This document shows, one piece after another, positions 21,957 to 33,520 of a DNA stretch of 64,000 nucleotides (position 1 is the stretch's first letter; each line of letters opens with the position of its first letter). The stretch spans positions 33,599,350 through 33,663,349 of the forward strand of contig NC_084609.1 of the NCBI RefSeq assembly GCF_033807715.1. The letters are read 5' to 3'. The position numbers and the translations under genes were made by a program. Source of the DNA: Cololabis saira. Taxonomy: Eukaryota; Chordata; Actinopteri; Beloniformes; Belonidae. The notes under the pieces were generated by a model, which saw only the letters and a program-made list of their open reading frames with translations, was not told where the DNA came from and did no database searches.

Positions 21957-22740
21957 GAAAAGTGTTGCTTTATCATCATTTTTATCTCTGCCATTCCTGC
22001 AGGGGTGGAAGGAAATGATTTCACCTCTGTGTGTGTCTGTCTGTCAGCAGGATCAGACAGATTCTGCGACACGTGGTTGCGCGTTGGCCAACTTAGATGC
22101 CATATAACTCCGCCCCCAATACGCAGCGGGCCACATTAACAGGAAGAGAAGACTTATTGTTTAACGCATCATCCCCTATAGGCCAAGTCCATGGTATAAA
22201 GGTCACAATATAGCACACACTGACAACAAGAATGGACTTATGGGCAGAAGTCTCTGTTTGTGTTTGACTATGATTTGTACATAGGTGGCGCTACAGTAAG
22301 CAACTCAAAAGCTGGCAGGACAAGAGGGTGGATTAGGGAAGAAGGAGGGGAGCTGTAGTTCATGTAGTTTAAAAGAGCATTTTCTTGGTTTCCTATTGCT
22401 ACAATAAATGCAGGACACAATAACTTCTACAATAAAAACACATTTAAGATTGGTCTCTTCAAATAAGTAAGTTAACACTATTTCCTTCCATACAACCTGA
22501 TGAGGTCCTTCCAGGCAAAATGTTGCTGTTTTTTATTGTTGGTCTTATTGCCAATTTAAAGTTAGGGTCTACGATATTCAGTTTTTTTTTTAAAGCACCT
22601 TCTCCCCACACACACACCCTCCCCCCTGTGCTCTGGCTCTCATGATGCTCCCACCTCTGACACACCTCCGGTACGGAAGCCAGCCATACTTTCAAATTCA
22701 GAAATGGGAGGCAGGAAGTAGGTGAGGACTGTCCAATCAC
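21957..22740. other. Intronic sequence, no recognised feature
   Basis: Nothing recognised apart from a short CA-rich piece near 22605. Confidence 0.45.
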
Positions 22741-22760
22741 TGACATTCAGGCAGATTGAC

Positions 22761-22803
22761 CAATATTGGACCCTATTGGACCCTATTGGACTCTATTGGA
22801 CCC
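22761..22803 (+). repeat. 11-bp tandem repeat (tattggaccc)
   Basis: Four copies of attggaccct/attggactct. Confidence 0.9.
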
Positions 22804-22816
22804 TTGTTCTTTCTGC

Positions 22817-23043
22817 AGGGGTCACCAATCCTGGTCCTCGAGGGCCGGTGTCCCTGCAGGTTTTAGATGTTTCCCTGCTTCATTGCACCGTGATACAAGT
22901 GACTGTGTCATTAACAGAACTATCCAGACTTTGATGACAAGCTGGTGACGATGATTAATTAGAATCAGGTGTGTTAAAGCAGAGAAACATCTAAAACATG
23001 CAGGACACCGGCCCTCGAGGACTAGGATTGGGGACACCTGTTT
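22817..23043 (+). mobile_element. hAT MITE (CTCGAGGGCCGGTGTCC family)
   Basis: Ends caggggtcaccaatcctggt (22817) and the near-inverse aggattggggacacctg (to about 23043), with inner arms tttagatgtttccctgc and gcagagaaacatctaaaac. Relative of the elements at 14689 and 29395. The flanks match only weakly (5 of 8). Confidence 0.8.
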
Positions 23044-23494
23044 TACAGGAATGTGAAATTCTCCGCTCAGTGCTTTAACAATGACATCATATGTATCATC
23101 ATCCATCACTGGATTTCCATGGCCTTGAACGTTACTAGCCCAAAGGGCCAGTATGAACAGGACCAAAATTGTTATGCCCAGTCTCATTGTTCCTTTTCTG
23201 TGAATGAAACAAAATTCATTGATTCCTTTTATTTAATTTTCAGAATCACTAGATTAATGTAAATATTGATTTATCTTCAACAAATAGGATATCTGCTTAT
23301 ATTCTAACATGTTGTGCGCCTATACAGTATGATACAGGTCCTTGATGAACCTCTACCTGTTGCTGGTTGATAGATCCACAGATGACCAATTAAAAACGTA
23401 GAGCGGAGGAAACTTGCTTGATGATAAGGTGTTTGCTCAGTGGAAAACACTATAAAGAATTAAATCAACATTCATTTTTTGTGTGGTTTACTGG
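23044..23494. other. Intronic sequence, no recognised feature
   Basis: No repeat ends or coding signal recognised. Confidence 0.45.
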
Positions 23495-23640
23495 TAGGGG
23501 TGTAACAATATATGGTGCCTCGAAATTTCGCGATACAAAAACGTCACGATACGTGTCGTGGAGGTGACAAACTGTATCGCGATATTGGGTTATTAATATT
23601 AATCTATTGTGTTGACTAGTAACGCGCATCCGACCACGCG
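23495..23640 (+). mobile_element. hAT-like element, left end only (TAGGGGTGTAACAATATAT family)
   Basis: Starts taggggtgtaacaatatatg and follows the first 145 bp of the complete element at 36031-37041 almost exactly, then stops after cgcatccgaccacgc. Confidence 0.85.
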
Positions 23641-23740
23641 AGACCAGAGGCCGACAAGGAAGAACCCGGAATCCAGGCCACCAGCAACCCCACAGAGGGC
23701 GAGAAGGCGGGAGGAAACCCACCACCAGCGAGGCCCGCTT

Positions 23741-23801
23741 TATTGCATTACAGAAATTAAAGGACTTTATCACAATATTCTAATTTTCTGAGACAGTCCT
23801 G
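23741..23801 (+). mobile_element. Palindromic TA-type MITE, right-end fragment
   Basis: Matches the last 61 bp of the family (tatcacaatattctaatttt through agacagtcctg), followed by TA. Confidence 0.8.
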
Positions 23802-24337
23802 TACATTGTTAGAAAAGGCAGAATCTCTTCAATTCATTAATTTAGTTGATTTTGCAGACATCGTAAGCACCAAACCATTAATCATTGATATTTACCAGCA
23901 GGGTAAACGTGAGATACTAGAAACACTTAGCGACTCCCTACCTTCCCTATATTCCAGTTGTCCGTTATAATCCATTAATTAAAAGCATCAAAATGGTTTT
24001 TCATAAAATTATTCCAGCTTGTGAATATCATCCTGTAAAGTCCATTAGTTATTGTCTACCAACTTTGTTCGACAAATAAAATCCAGACTTTACCAGGCGT
24101 ATTGATATTTTCTTTAGTTCCTGTACGGTGTTGTTGGGTACGCTAAATAAGGAAGGTTACCGGAAATATCTGGGTCTCAAGGGGCTAAAGCTCTATCACG
24201 AAAAGAAGAAAGCATACGTGAACATGATCCAGTAATGTATCAGATCATATAAAATGGACTGAGGCAAAACAGAAAACTGTTCTGCTATCAAACAAACCAT
24301 TGAAATGAGACAGTGAAAACTGTAACTTTTTATCAAA
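23802..24337. other. Intronic sequence, no recognised feature
   Basis: AT-rich; nothing recognised. Confidence 0.45.
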
Positions 24338-25094
24338 GGGCGTCGCCGTTAGACGTATTCAAATTTTGGTGTCTCGCCATGAACATAAAAGTTGTTGTAA
24401 ATTGCTCATACTTTGTCCAATTTGACCCCAAAATCTGTACATTTAATCAGGCTTCCATTCTGAACAAGTTGATATGACAATCTTGGATGAACTCCATAGC
24501 GCCACCTTTGATAGTCCCTATTTTCTGCCATAACTTTTGAATGGTTTGACATAGAGACTCGTGTCATCTGACTCAATTTTGAGTACTTGACCTTCATTGG
24601 CATGAATTAGCCCCGCCCCTTTTTCTGATTGGTCGATATTGGATTGATCCTATTTTCTGCCATAACTTTTGAATGGTATGACATACAGAGTCGTGGGTGG
24701 TGTCATCAGACTCAGTTTTGACTCCTTCACCTTAATTGGTGCAAATTAGCCCCACCCCTTCTTCTGATTGGTCGATATGTGATACTTCCGATTTTCTGCA
24801 ATAACTTTTGAATGTTTGACATAAAGACTTGTGGGTGGTGTCATCGGACTCGGTTTTGAGTCCTTGAACATAATTGCTGCAAATTAGCCCTGCCCCTTCA
24901 TCTGATTGGTCGATATCTGATAGTTCCTACTTTCTGCCATAACTTTTGAATGGTTAATATAGAGAGTCGTGGCTGGTGTCATCTGCTAAATGTCCAGGCC
25001 TGAAGAATCTACATCAAGTCATACAAGCTTCCACTGCAGCCTGAACTTGCACAAGGGTGCGAGGGCCCGTTCATCGCTGCTTGCAGCTTTAATT
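24338..25094 (-). mobile_element. Tandem-repeat element, AGCTGCAAGCAGCGATGAA family, inverted copy
   Basis: Ends at the right with gcgagggcccgttcatcgct gcttgcagctttaat, the reverse complement of the left end at 10872. Inside are four units of about 120-130 bp around ataacttttgaatggtttgacata and gattggtcgatat. The long 460-bp units of the other copy are absent. Confidence 0.75.
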
Positions 25095-25285
25095 TACAGT
25101 ATATTCTCACTGAAGCACTATTTATTTACTTATTTATTTAACTCTGTTACTTCTTTAATGTTATAAGAAACAAAACCTGTTTTTCTCAGTATTTTCTCCA
25201 ACTTTTTATTCCACCAAAGTCGTTGCCTATACAATAAGAAAGTATTGTCTAAATCTCCGTCCCTTTGTCCTTACCCTTTCCACAG

Positions 25286-25414
25286 ATGGAATGAACTGCA
25301 TGAACAAAGACCATGGCTGTGCTCATATCTGCAGAGAGGCTCCAGGCAAAGGCGGGGTGTCATGCGAGTGCCGTCCTGGCTTTGAGTTGGCCAAAAATCA
25401 GAAAGACTGTACTT
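25286..25414 (+). CDS. scube1: scube1 exon, EGF-like module (probably the fourth)
   Basis: The exon follows a pyrimidine-rich tract and a cacag acceptor (AG at 25284-25285) and ends before a GTATGT donor at 25415. It begins with two bases of a split codon (G|AT, Asp) and ends with one base (T|TG, Leu with the next exon). The peptide runs [18 protein letters not shown] through [11 protein letters not shown] and has all six EGF cysteines in the usual order. It is an extracellular disulfide-bonded module. Compared with SCUBE sequences I remember, the loop before the fourth cysteine ([10 protein letters not shown]) seems one residue long. The upstream partner exon is not in the window. Confidence 0.9.
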
Positions 25415-25694
25415 GTATGTATCATATCTGGTTCTCACATCTTCACACTGACACTGACAACACACCTTTACTCAGTCTTCTTTTTCCTCACTCTGCTTGT
25501 TGAGTGCTTGCAGCCCTAAATGAAGGGCTGCCGGATTTCGGAGACATAAAGTAGGCCTTTACTTTGACTTTATTTGACACAATGTATATTCTCAGGCAGG
25601 GTGTAAAGATTTTGAAAAGCTTTAATAATTATTGATGTCTGAAAGATCCAGTGCCATTCTGGCCTGTATTATGGTACAGGTCCATAGTAAACAC

Positions 25695-26293
25695 TATTTT
25701 TCTCCACATTTTGACTTTTTTCTCCACATTTTGACTTTTTTCTCCACATTTTGACTTTTTTCTCCACATTTTGACTTTTTTTCCTCAACATTTTGACTTT
25801 TTTCTCCACATTTAGACTTTTTCTCTCCACATTTTGACTTTTTCTCTCCACATTTTGACTTTTTTCTCCACATTTTGACTTTTCTCTCCACATTTTGACT
25901 TTTTCTCTCCACATTTAGACTTTTTTCTCCACATTTTGACTTTTTCTCAACATTTTGACTTTTTTTATCCACATTTTGACTTTTTCTCAACATTTTGACT
26001 TTTTTCTCCACATTTCAATTTTTTTTCTCCACATTTTGACTTTTTTTTCTCAACATTTTGACTTTTTTATCCACATTTTGACTTTTTTCTCCACATTTAG
26101 ACTTTTTCTCAATATTTTGACTTTTTTCTCCACATTTTGACTTTTTTCTCCACATTTTGACTTTTTTCTCCACATTTAGACTTTTTCTCTCCACATTTTG
26201 ACTTTTTTTCTCCACATTTTGACTTTTTTTTCCACATTTTGACTTTTTTCTCGACATTTTGACTTTTTCTCTCCACATTTAGACTTTTTTCTC

Positions 26294-26294
<1 letters not shown>
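25695..26294 (+). repeat. Minisatellite, about 20-bp unit TTTTTTCTCCACATTTTGAC
   Basis: About 30 imperfect copies, starting 280 bp after the first scube1 exon. Same unit as 1088-1410 with TCC for TCG. No hAT ends are visible around this array. The transcript strand is pyrimidine-rich. Confidence 0.93.

Positions 26295-26372
<78 letters not shown>
26295..26372 (+). repeat. (AC)n microsatellite
   Basis: About 39 AC units fused to the end of the minisatellite. Confidence 0.98.
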
Positions 26373-26376
<4 letters not shown>

Positions 26377-27335
26377 GTTTCTCCACTGTCACCCTCTCTC
26401 TTTTCAATCTTTCTGTCTTCTCCTGAAGCTTGGTTTAATGTTTTTTCTTTTCTCGGCAGATCAAGGCAAAGCCTACAGCGAAACCTACGTTTAATAGTAC
26501 AAACGTTTGAGCTCTGAGTGTTCATGCCTGTGTGTCACGTGTCTGTGTGATCTGCAGTTACAAAGCTCTAGTTGATCTGTGGTGTCTTTGCTACGACTTC
26601 AAACACAGACAGGACCTGCTGCAGTTTCTAGAACCTGGTCCTCCAGGGCACCGATCCAGCACGTCTTAGACACACCTGATTCTAATTAATGCTCATCATC
26701 AGCTTGTTCTCAGTGACTACAATTTACATGCAGTCAGTAACCCTTTTCTAACCGGAATATTAGCATTAACCTGGTTACACGGCCATGTAAACACCAATAA
26801 CCCCTTTGGATAACCGGAATTTGCTCAGATTCCGGTTTTTAAAAACCCCAAAATTACCCCTGGGTTACTCCTTTTAAAACCTGATTATTTGGTCATGTAT
26901 CACCTAACAGGATTTCCCCATCAAAAGGAACATGATTTTGTTTTCTGCGCATGTTCTTTTCGCAAGGAATCCTGGTCTTTTGAGTCCAGGAAGTTCTTAT
27001 AAACACGGAGAAACCAAGACCAGGAGGAGACTAGTCACTTCATAAATGTAATGAAGGATATGAACATTTCTGCATTTGTAGGCGGTAGAAAGCAGGATTT
27101 CGACTTCTACTGGGCTGTTGATTATCCGCCGTGTTGCTGTTATTGTTGTCGTTTTGAATTTGGATACAGGAAGAAGAAGCGGAAATCAGGGGAATTGCGT
27201 CATGATGTTCTCCGTGCGTCGCTGGTTTGATCCAGATATCCTGAATGATTAATTACCATGTAAACAGGGATAACCCTGTTAGCTCACGCATGGGAACAGA
27301 TTATTCCAAATGTTTCACTAACTGGAATATTGACC

Positions 27336-28625
27336 TTAAAGCGACACTATGTAACTTTTCCACCTTAATATCATATTTCATCATCATCATTGTGATGGTA
27401 CATCAACTTCCAACAGGTTTAATGAACCTCTGTCATGGTCTGAGGGGTCTGTATCACCTTCACTGGCACTATGTAACTTTGAGGAGCATGGTAGGAACCC
27501 TGCCACACTAAAAAACTACACATTTTTACGGCTTTGACTGCTTTACGGCATACGTCACTTCCCCCTCCTTCCTGATTCGCAGTCGAGACGAAAATGGGCG
27601 GGGCGTGGAGCGAAGCTGGTAACCCGTTGCTGTGTTGCGGCTGCAGCAGCTCCACATAACAGACGTGGGGAAAAGATCCTAATGGTTTAACTTTTCAACC
27701 GTTTCCTGCTCGGAGGCAGAACCACGCAGGCCAAGTATCTGATATAACAAAGTAAAAGAGTGAAAGAGTTGTCGGCTCGCTTTGGATCGCGGCTGTAACG
27801 ACCAAACACCGGCTTCCACACAGTAAAGCCTGAATTATGGTTCTGCGTTAAATCGACACAGACCTACGGCGTAGGGTACGTGGCGACGCGCAACGTACGG
27901 TGCGTGTCGCCCTACGCCGTAGGCTCTGCGTCGATTTAACGCAGAACCATAAACAGCCTTAAACCACAAACACTCACACAGACGGGGTCGGATCTAAACA
28001 CGGGTTTTATTCCCCACTTCGCCAGATAAACGCAGTTGCTGGCCAGCTCTCCGCAGTGCAATTAACCCCAATCTTCAGATAAAACTAGTTTGTTGAGGAA
28101 AAAATATTAACTCTTATTTGTAGCTGCAGAGGAAAAAAATAATCTCACGAGGAAAAAAAAATATTGCTCACGCCTCGGAGCCTCTTCAGCATAATATAGC
28201 AGTCAAAAAAAAGAAAAGAGAAGTAAGAGTGATACAAAACATGTACTGTATGTTGTACTATTATACTAATTTATTGAAACACATGGCTCTTCAGTAGGGA
28301 TTTCATATGGATCCAAACCGTTAATAATCATTATTTTCTCCATATACTGCTCCCTGGCTTCCTTGTTTAAGGTATCCTGGTAAATTCCAGTTCCTTTCCA
28401 GCAGTTTAACATCTTTTTTTTTTGCGTTCCGTCTGTTCACTTGGTGAAACAGAAAAGCGTCCCGTCTTCTCTCAAAACAAATGCAGCGACGGGACAGGAG
28501 TTTTCCGGCAGTACGCGCTGGTGCTCATGGGGAACGTAGTGTTCTTTCTGGTAAAACAATACCGATTTTGTCCAAAAGATGCCGCCAAACTCAGAAAAGC
28601 TGAAAGTTACGTTGTGCTGCTTTAA
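27336..28625 (+). mobile_element. Element with TTAA target duplication (piggyBac-like), nested deeper
   Basis: TTAA at 27336-27339 and 28622-28625 flank inverted ends AGCGACACTATGTAACTTTTC and GAAAGTTACGTTGTGCTGCT. The copy at 62104-62725 shows the site uninterrupted (ggaatattagcaataacccc against ggaatattgaccTTAA...TTAAcccc). TTAA duplication suggests piggyBac, but no transposase remains. Confidence 0.75.
27824..27962 (+). mobile_element. Small Harbinger-type MITE, innermost
   Basis: Arms AGCCTGAATTATGGTTCTGC and inverse of AGGCTGTTTATGGTTCTGC, continuing as cgttaaatcgac...ctacggcgtaggg, form a nearly perfect hairpin of 133 bp. TAA on both sides fits a 3-bp TWA duplication. Part of the same family occurs at 48045-48098. 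Confidence 0.85.
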
Positions 28626-28768
28626 CCCCAATTTTGACTGCATGTAAACGTAGTCAAGGTCTCCACAACTCTGTTGATGACACAGTCATTTTTATCAGGG
28701 TGTGAGGAAGCAGGGAAACATCTAAAACATGCTGGATAGGTGCTTTCCAGGACCAGGGCTGGTGACCC

Positions 28769-29045
28769 CCCTTCTACAATAACACAGCAACAGTGGCAAC
28801 TCAGTACAGAGTTGTTTCCTCAAAACACTGATATTTGAGAGATTTTTTCACACAGCACTAGATTTATTGACACACATGAGCCGGTGATTGAGTTTTCAGA
28901 AGAGTAAGCAATGCTCATAAAAATACCTCAAATCACAGGCAAGCTGACTATTACTAGTAATTGACATTCCCGGCAATTAGCTCAGAGCACTCACAAGGAT
29001 ACACTGATACTACTAGTAGTATACTATTAGTATTAGTATACTACT
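28769..29045. other. Intronic sequence with a short AT palindrome
   Basis: Around 29003-29044 tactactagtagtatactatt...agtatactactag can fold back on itself. Nothing else recognised. Confidence 0.5.
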
Positions 29046-29294
29046 AGTCTTTGTATAAACTCCTTAATTTTTTGTATGTGAATAATACATTTTGCAAGTA
29101 CAGTCAACTTAATTGTGTTAAGTTTACTTATTTATCAAAATTAAGTTGACTTTAAAAAGAAAAAAAAGAAAAAAAAGAAAAAAGGAAAAAAAAGGAAAAA
29201 AGAGAAAAAACGGAAAAAAAAAAAAAAACTAAGTTGACTTTACTTGCTAATGAATTTTGTACATACTAAAAATTAAGTAGTTTATACAAAGACT
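29046..29294 (+). mobile_element. MITE with AGTCTTTGTATAAACT ends
   Basis: Inverted ends agtctttgtataaactcctt and the inverse of agtctttgtataaactactt; inner inverted pair aattaagttgacttt / aactaagttgacttt. An A-rich purine tract (29155-29228) lies inside. Confidence 0.75.
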
Positions 29295-29386
29295 TGTCTT
29301 TCTTGATCTACATGAAAATCTTATCCGAAAAAGTCGCCGTAATTTTTTAAAAGTAGATCAAGCAAGATATGTTTTTACTGTGGTTG

Positions 29387-29626
29387 TTCTACTTCAGTGC
29401 TTCTCAATCCTGGTCCTCGAGTACCACTGTCCTGCATGTTTTAGATGTTTCCCTGCACCAACACACCTGATTCTAATTAAAGGTCCTAATTAGCTTGTCA
29501 CCAAGGTCTGCACAGTTCTGTTGATGACACAGGTACTTTTATCATGGTGCACTGAAGCAGGGGAGCATCTAAAACATGCAGGACAGTGGTACTCGAAGAC
29601 CAGGATTGAGAAACACTGTTCTACTT
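29387..29626 (+). mobile_element. hAT MITE (CTCGAGTACCACTG family), perfect 8-bp duplication
   Basis: 224 bp, the same length as the copy at 14689-14912, with CAGTGCTTCTCAATCCTGGT ends and flank TTCTACTT on both sides (29387-29394, 29619-29626). Confidence 0.93.
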
Positions 29627-31227
29627 AAACAAATAAAGCACGATTCATCTAAACATTGGTCAATCTGCCCAATAGATTAAAACTGTTAGAGGAAAAGTAA
29701 ATACAACAAGATCTTTGCTTGTTGTTTGTGTGTAAATGAAAAGATTACTGGGATTACATAAATACTGCTGGTTAAGGAAAAAATACACAATGTCTTGTTT
29801 TTTGAACAAATGCGGATTAAGTTCAAAACTAGATGTATTCATGTAAAGCTACAAACTTCATTTTTAATTGTTAATATCACAGATTTAAATGTTATATTTA
29901 CATGTGCTTAGATTTATTTTTTTCAGTGATACAGCAAGAGTATCAGGCATGCAGTATTATGTTTCACCAGTACCGGGCTGTAGGAGTGTATTTCAACATG
30001 TTCTCTCTATCTCAGAGATCTATCTTATTACATGGAAAAAAAAGTGTCTAAACTAAAGGAACTGGGATTGTAGGTGTTGTAGGCAACATGTGGTGTCATT
30101 CTTGTCATGTTACTGGGATCTGTACCCCAGATATCGCTCTATGGCTTCTAACTTTACATCTATAATATCTACCAATAATTCAGGTGTTACTTTGGTCATC
30201 CTTGATATTTCATCATCAGCCGCTGGCATGAAACATCAGCTCAGTTCTCCAATTCAACATCCAATGTACTGGAGGTTATCTTTAGTTATTTCAACCACAT
30301 CTGTCTCTATTCACTTCCATCTTGCTTACAGTTTGTAGGAAAGTACTGCTCCAGTACTGAACTGCTCCACTAGAGAGAACCCCCCCAAGAAAAAACATAT
30401 TGGATTTAATCTATACAAATGTTAGAGGTGCATTTAGGTACCTTGCCTGTCCTTCCTTCAGCACAGCATAGCACACAAGTATCATGTGATACTGATACTG
30501 ATACTGATACTTCTCACCAACACCTAAAACCCACTTTCAGAGGTTTGTAGGTGACCAGAACTGTGAAAATGTGGTCATAAGAAGATGAAGGAATGGTGCA
30601 AGGGTGCTTTGAGTCCACAGACTAGCATGTGTGCTGTGAACAGTGAGGATGTTACTTCAATGGATGACAGACTACATTAACTTCTGTTTGGAGAACACTA
30701 TTCCACCAGGACAGTGAGGCGCTTTCTCATTAATAACCTCTGAACCACCAGTCAACCAAGAGTGTGTAAAAGAGCTTTAAGTCACGCTAGAAAACGTAGA
30801 TGTACAGGAAAAAGCCAGAGAGTAAACTCTAATTGATGAATGGCCAGAGATGAAAAAGATCACCGGCTTCAACGAAAAGGGAGATCAGGCTCAATGGAAG
30901 CCTTCTTGGAGCCAATAAACTGAGCAGGTTGTTCAAAAGGTTAAACTCTGGAAGAATGTCAGCTTTCTGCTCCTCAGCCCCCAGCCGCACAATGAAAAAT
31001 AGGGCCTGAGAATCACCTTATATCACCTTATATTATACTTGTTCAAAAGGAGTGGGAAGAAGCCTATACTTATTTAAAGCCACCCCTTTCCCATATCCTT
31101 ATACTGTCTAGGCGGAGAGTACCTTGTATGTACTGTAGGTATCGCACTGCTCCTCACAATGGACTCCTGCTGGTAGACAGTGCAGGTTAATGAGTAATGG
31201 AGTGACAGGAGTCACTCTTATGGCACC
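29627..31227. other. Intronic sequence, mostly unrecognised
   Basis: Contains a short (GATACT)n-like run at 30486-30512. The stretch 30540-31000 has no repeat ends that I know and no convincing frame. Confidence 0.45.
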
Positions 31228-32230
31228 TTTCCACTAGAACCTACTCAGCCCGACTCGCCTCGCCTCGGTTTTGTTCTTCTCCACTAGGGGTCTAACGTGC
31301 CAAGTTGATACTTTTCTGTATCTATTCTGCCGAGGTTCTAAGCTGCTGAGTCGGCTGTATCTGACATCATCACACTACAGGCCACCAATTGGTCGGGGGG
31401 TTGGAGTCAGACGTCTGAGTCAGGAGGAGAAAATCAGGGAAAAAGCGTCTCGTGGCTTCTGGTTCATTTCATTCGACCACTAATAGCAGCGCAAAAGTAC
31501 GGTGGCTGACAAGGGTCAAACTCACTGCAACGGCCTAATGCGTCTCAGTTAAGGAAAACGTCTTCAAGTACAGAAACGATTCAAATTCACAAACTCAAAA
31601 CGAGGTACAAAAAGAGGAACGTGGTGCAAATGAAAAGACGTGCTGCAAAAAACAAAGACAAATGCAGCATCATCAAACGTGGTGCAAATAGAGAAACAAT
31701 GCAAGGCACAAAACGATATAAAACAAGAAACCATCTTCAAAAGAAAAACGCTTCATAACCGGTCACTACAACCGGAAGTGCTCCAAACCTGCAGGGGGCG
31801 CTCTGACTGAACCACAGTGTTTACGTCCATGGTTTAAACATACAGCGGGAACGGTAATGTGATTTTTATCTGACTATATTTATATACAATGTTTATATCA
31901 CTGTACATTACGAGAGGTTTCTTTATTATATTTTAACGTTACAGTCAGCTGTTCGGTCTTTCTCTACATCCTGTGTGTCTGTCCATTGAGCTGTTACGCC
32001 GAGTTTGAGTTTGAATTTGTGAACTTGGTATCGAACACAAGCCACAGACGAGCAGCACATCTATCATCTCCTCCAGGTTCTACATCTTTAGTGTTGTTGT
32101 CTTCTTCGTTTAGATACACAATCAAATACGTCACAGCAGCTTCGCTCCAACTTCCTACTTCTCATCTTGGTATCGAAAATAAACGAGGGCAAGACGAGTC
32201 GAGTCAGGCTGAGTAGGTACTAGTGGAAAA
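31228..32230 (+). mobile_element. hAT-like element, complete with both ends (CTACTCAGC family)
   Basis: Inverted ends TTTCCACTAGAACCTACTCA (31228) and TGAGTAGGTACTAGTGGAAA (to about 32230). The left 250 bp match 9717-9980 and, inverted, 48675-48853. A clear 8-bp flank duplication was not found. Between 31490 and 31780 is a block with repeated cgtggtgcaaat and gctgcaaa words, similar in style to the fold-back at 40422. Confidence 0.75.
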
Positions 32231-32734
32231 GTGGACTGCGTCCTGGACCATCCGTAAAGGGTTTGTACCGCAGGCTGGAGGACCAACCAGGAGGATGTTG
32301 CAGTAGTCGGGGCCAAAGGTAACCATGGTCTGTACCAGAACTACAGTGGCATCATTAGTTAGGTACAGCCTGGTTTTTATGTAATACTATGTAAATTGTC
32401 ATGACTGAGAAACAGCAGCAACGTGGTTAGAGAAAGAAAGCTGGCCATTAATCATGACAACCAGATTTTTCACCACCTTGGAAGGTATGATGTAATGAAG
32501 AGCCTGAAATCCTGGTGGACAGACTAATGGGCATGGATGATCAATAGATCAGTCTTGGAGAAGTTTAGTTGAAAGTTGGCTGATTGCTTAGATGGTAGGG
32601 TCACTTGATGGGAATGACAGACCCCAACAGGGCTGATACATGTTTGTACCACACAATCATATTGTACCATTGGGTTTCAGTGCTGTGGAAGACATCCTGT
32701 CTAGTTTTAGTACCAAAAAAATCACGTCATCTGT
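32231..32734. other. Intronic sequence, possible LINE scraps
   Basis: The stretch 32270-32350 (ggaggatgttgcagtagtcg...) recalls fish LINE sequence, but I cannot place it. The rest is unrecognised. Confidence 0.3.
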
Positions 32735-32896
32735 CAGCTTTCATTGACTATTGACCAGCTGCCTTCATGACCACATTTCTGACGTCCTTGTTTGATCCAG
32801 AACTTGGCAGACCGAGAGTCCGAGGTGTTCCCAGGCCAGCCGAGAGACATAGTCTCTCCAGCGTGTCCTGGGTCTTCCCCGGGGTCTCCTCCCGGA

Positions 32897-32996
32897 GGGA
32901 CATGGCTGGAACACCTCCCTAGGGAGGAGGGACATGCCTGGAACTCCTCCGTAGGGGGGAGGGACATGCCTGGAACACCTCCCTAGGGAGGCGTCC
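32897..32996 (+). repeat. 33-34-bp tandem repeat, three copies, inside the RTE LINE
   Basis: Unit around gggacatgcctggaacacct ccctagggagga, three copies with small differences. Confidence 0.9.
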
Positions 32997-33107
32997 AGGA
33001 GGCATCCTGTACAGATGCCCAAGCCACCTCAGCTGACTCCTCTCAATGTGAAGGAGCAGCGGCTCGACTCCGAGCTCCTCCCGGGTGACCGAACTCCTCA
33101 CCCTATC

Positions 33108-33267
33108 TCTAAGGGAGCGTCCAGCCACCCTGCGGAGGAAACTCATCTCTAAGGGAGCGTCCAGCCACCCTGCGGAGGAAACTCATCTCTAAGGGAGCGT
33201 CCAGCCACCCTGCGGAGGAAACTCATCTCTAAGGGAGCGTCCAGCCACCCTGCGGAGGAAACTCATC
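33108..33267 (+). repeat. 40-bp tandem repeat, four copies, inside the RTE LINE
   Basis: Unit tctctaagggagcgtccagc caccctgcggaggaaactca, four nearly identical copies. Since 40 is not a multiple of 3, each extra copy shifts the frame. Confidence 0.97.
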
Positions 33268-33520
33268 TCGGCCGCTTGTATCCGCGATCTTGTCCTTTCG
33301 GTCACTACCCAAAGTTCATGACCATAGGTGAGGGTAGGGGCGTAGATTGACCGGTAAATCGAGAGCTTCGCCTTTCGACTCAGCTCCTTCTTCACCACGA
33401 CGGTCCGGTACATCGACCGCATAACTGCGGACGCTGCAGCGATCCATCTGTCAATCTCCCGCTCCATCGTTCCCTCACTCATGAACAAGACCCCGAGATA
33501 CTTGAACTCCTCCACCTGAG

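Larger units (their letters stand above)
26715..28655 (+). mobile_element. DNA element with GACTACnTTTACATGCAGTCA ends, nested
   Basis: Ends GACTACAATTTACATGCAGT (26715) and the inverse of GACTACGTTTACATGCAGTC (to 28655). A second copy without the inner insertion lies at 62104-62725; shared words include ggccatgtaaacaccaataa and aatcctggtcttttgagtcc. No transposase seen; superfamily uncertain. Confidence 0.8.
26621..28768 (+). mobile_element. hAT MITE relic split by a nested insertion
   Basis: Left part 26621-26714 (cctggtcctccagggcaccg, cacacctgattctaatta) and right part 28656-28768 (ctctgttgatgacacagtca, cagggaaacatctaaaacat, gaccagggctggtgacccc) together resemble the MITE at 14689-14912. 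The exact outer ends and flank duplication are not clear. Confidence 0.7.
32735..33520 (-). pseudogene. RTE/Rex3-like LINE, C-terminal ORF2 remnant
   Basis: On the minus strand: MEEFKYLGVLFMSEGTMERE, IYAPTLTYGHELWVVTERTR, AAEMSFLRRVAGRSLRD, then after a break REELGVEPLLLHIERSQLRW, LGHLYRMPPGRLPREVFQAC, and RRPRGRPRTRWRDYVSRLAW. This is the strongly conserved C-terminus of fish RTE LINEs. Two internal tandem duplications break the frame; the element is 5'-truncated. Confidence 0.88.

Noticed and set aside
25669..26278. Lysine-rich KCGEKSQNVEKK frames resembling a coiled-coil protein
   Set aside because: Generated by the 20-bp minisatellite in three frames at once.
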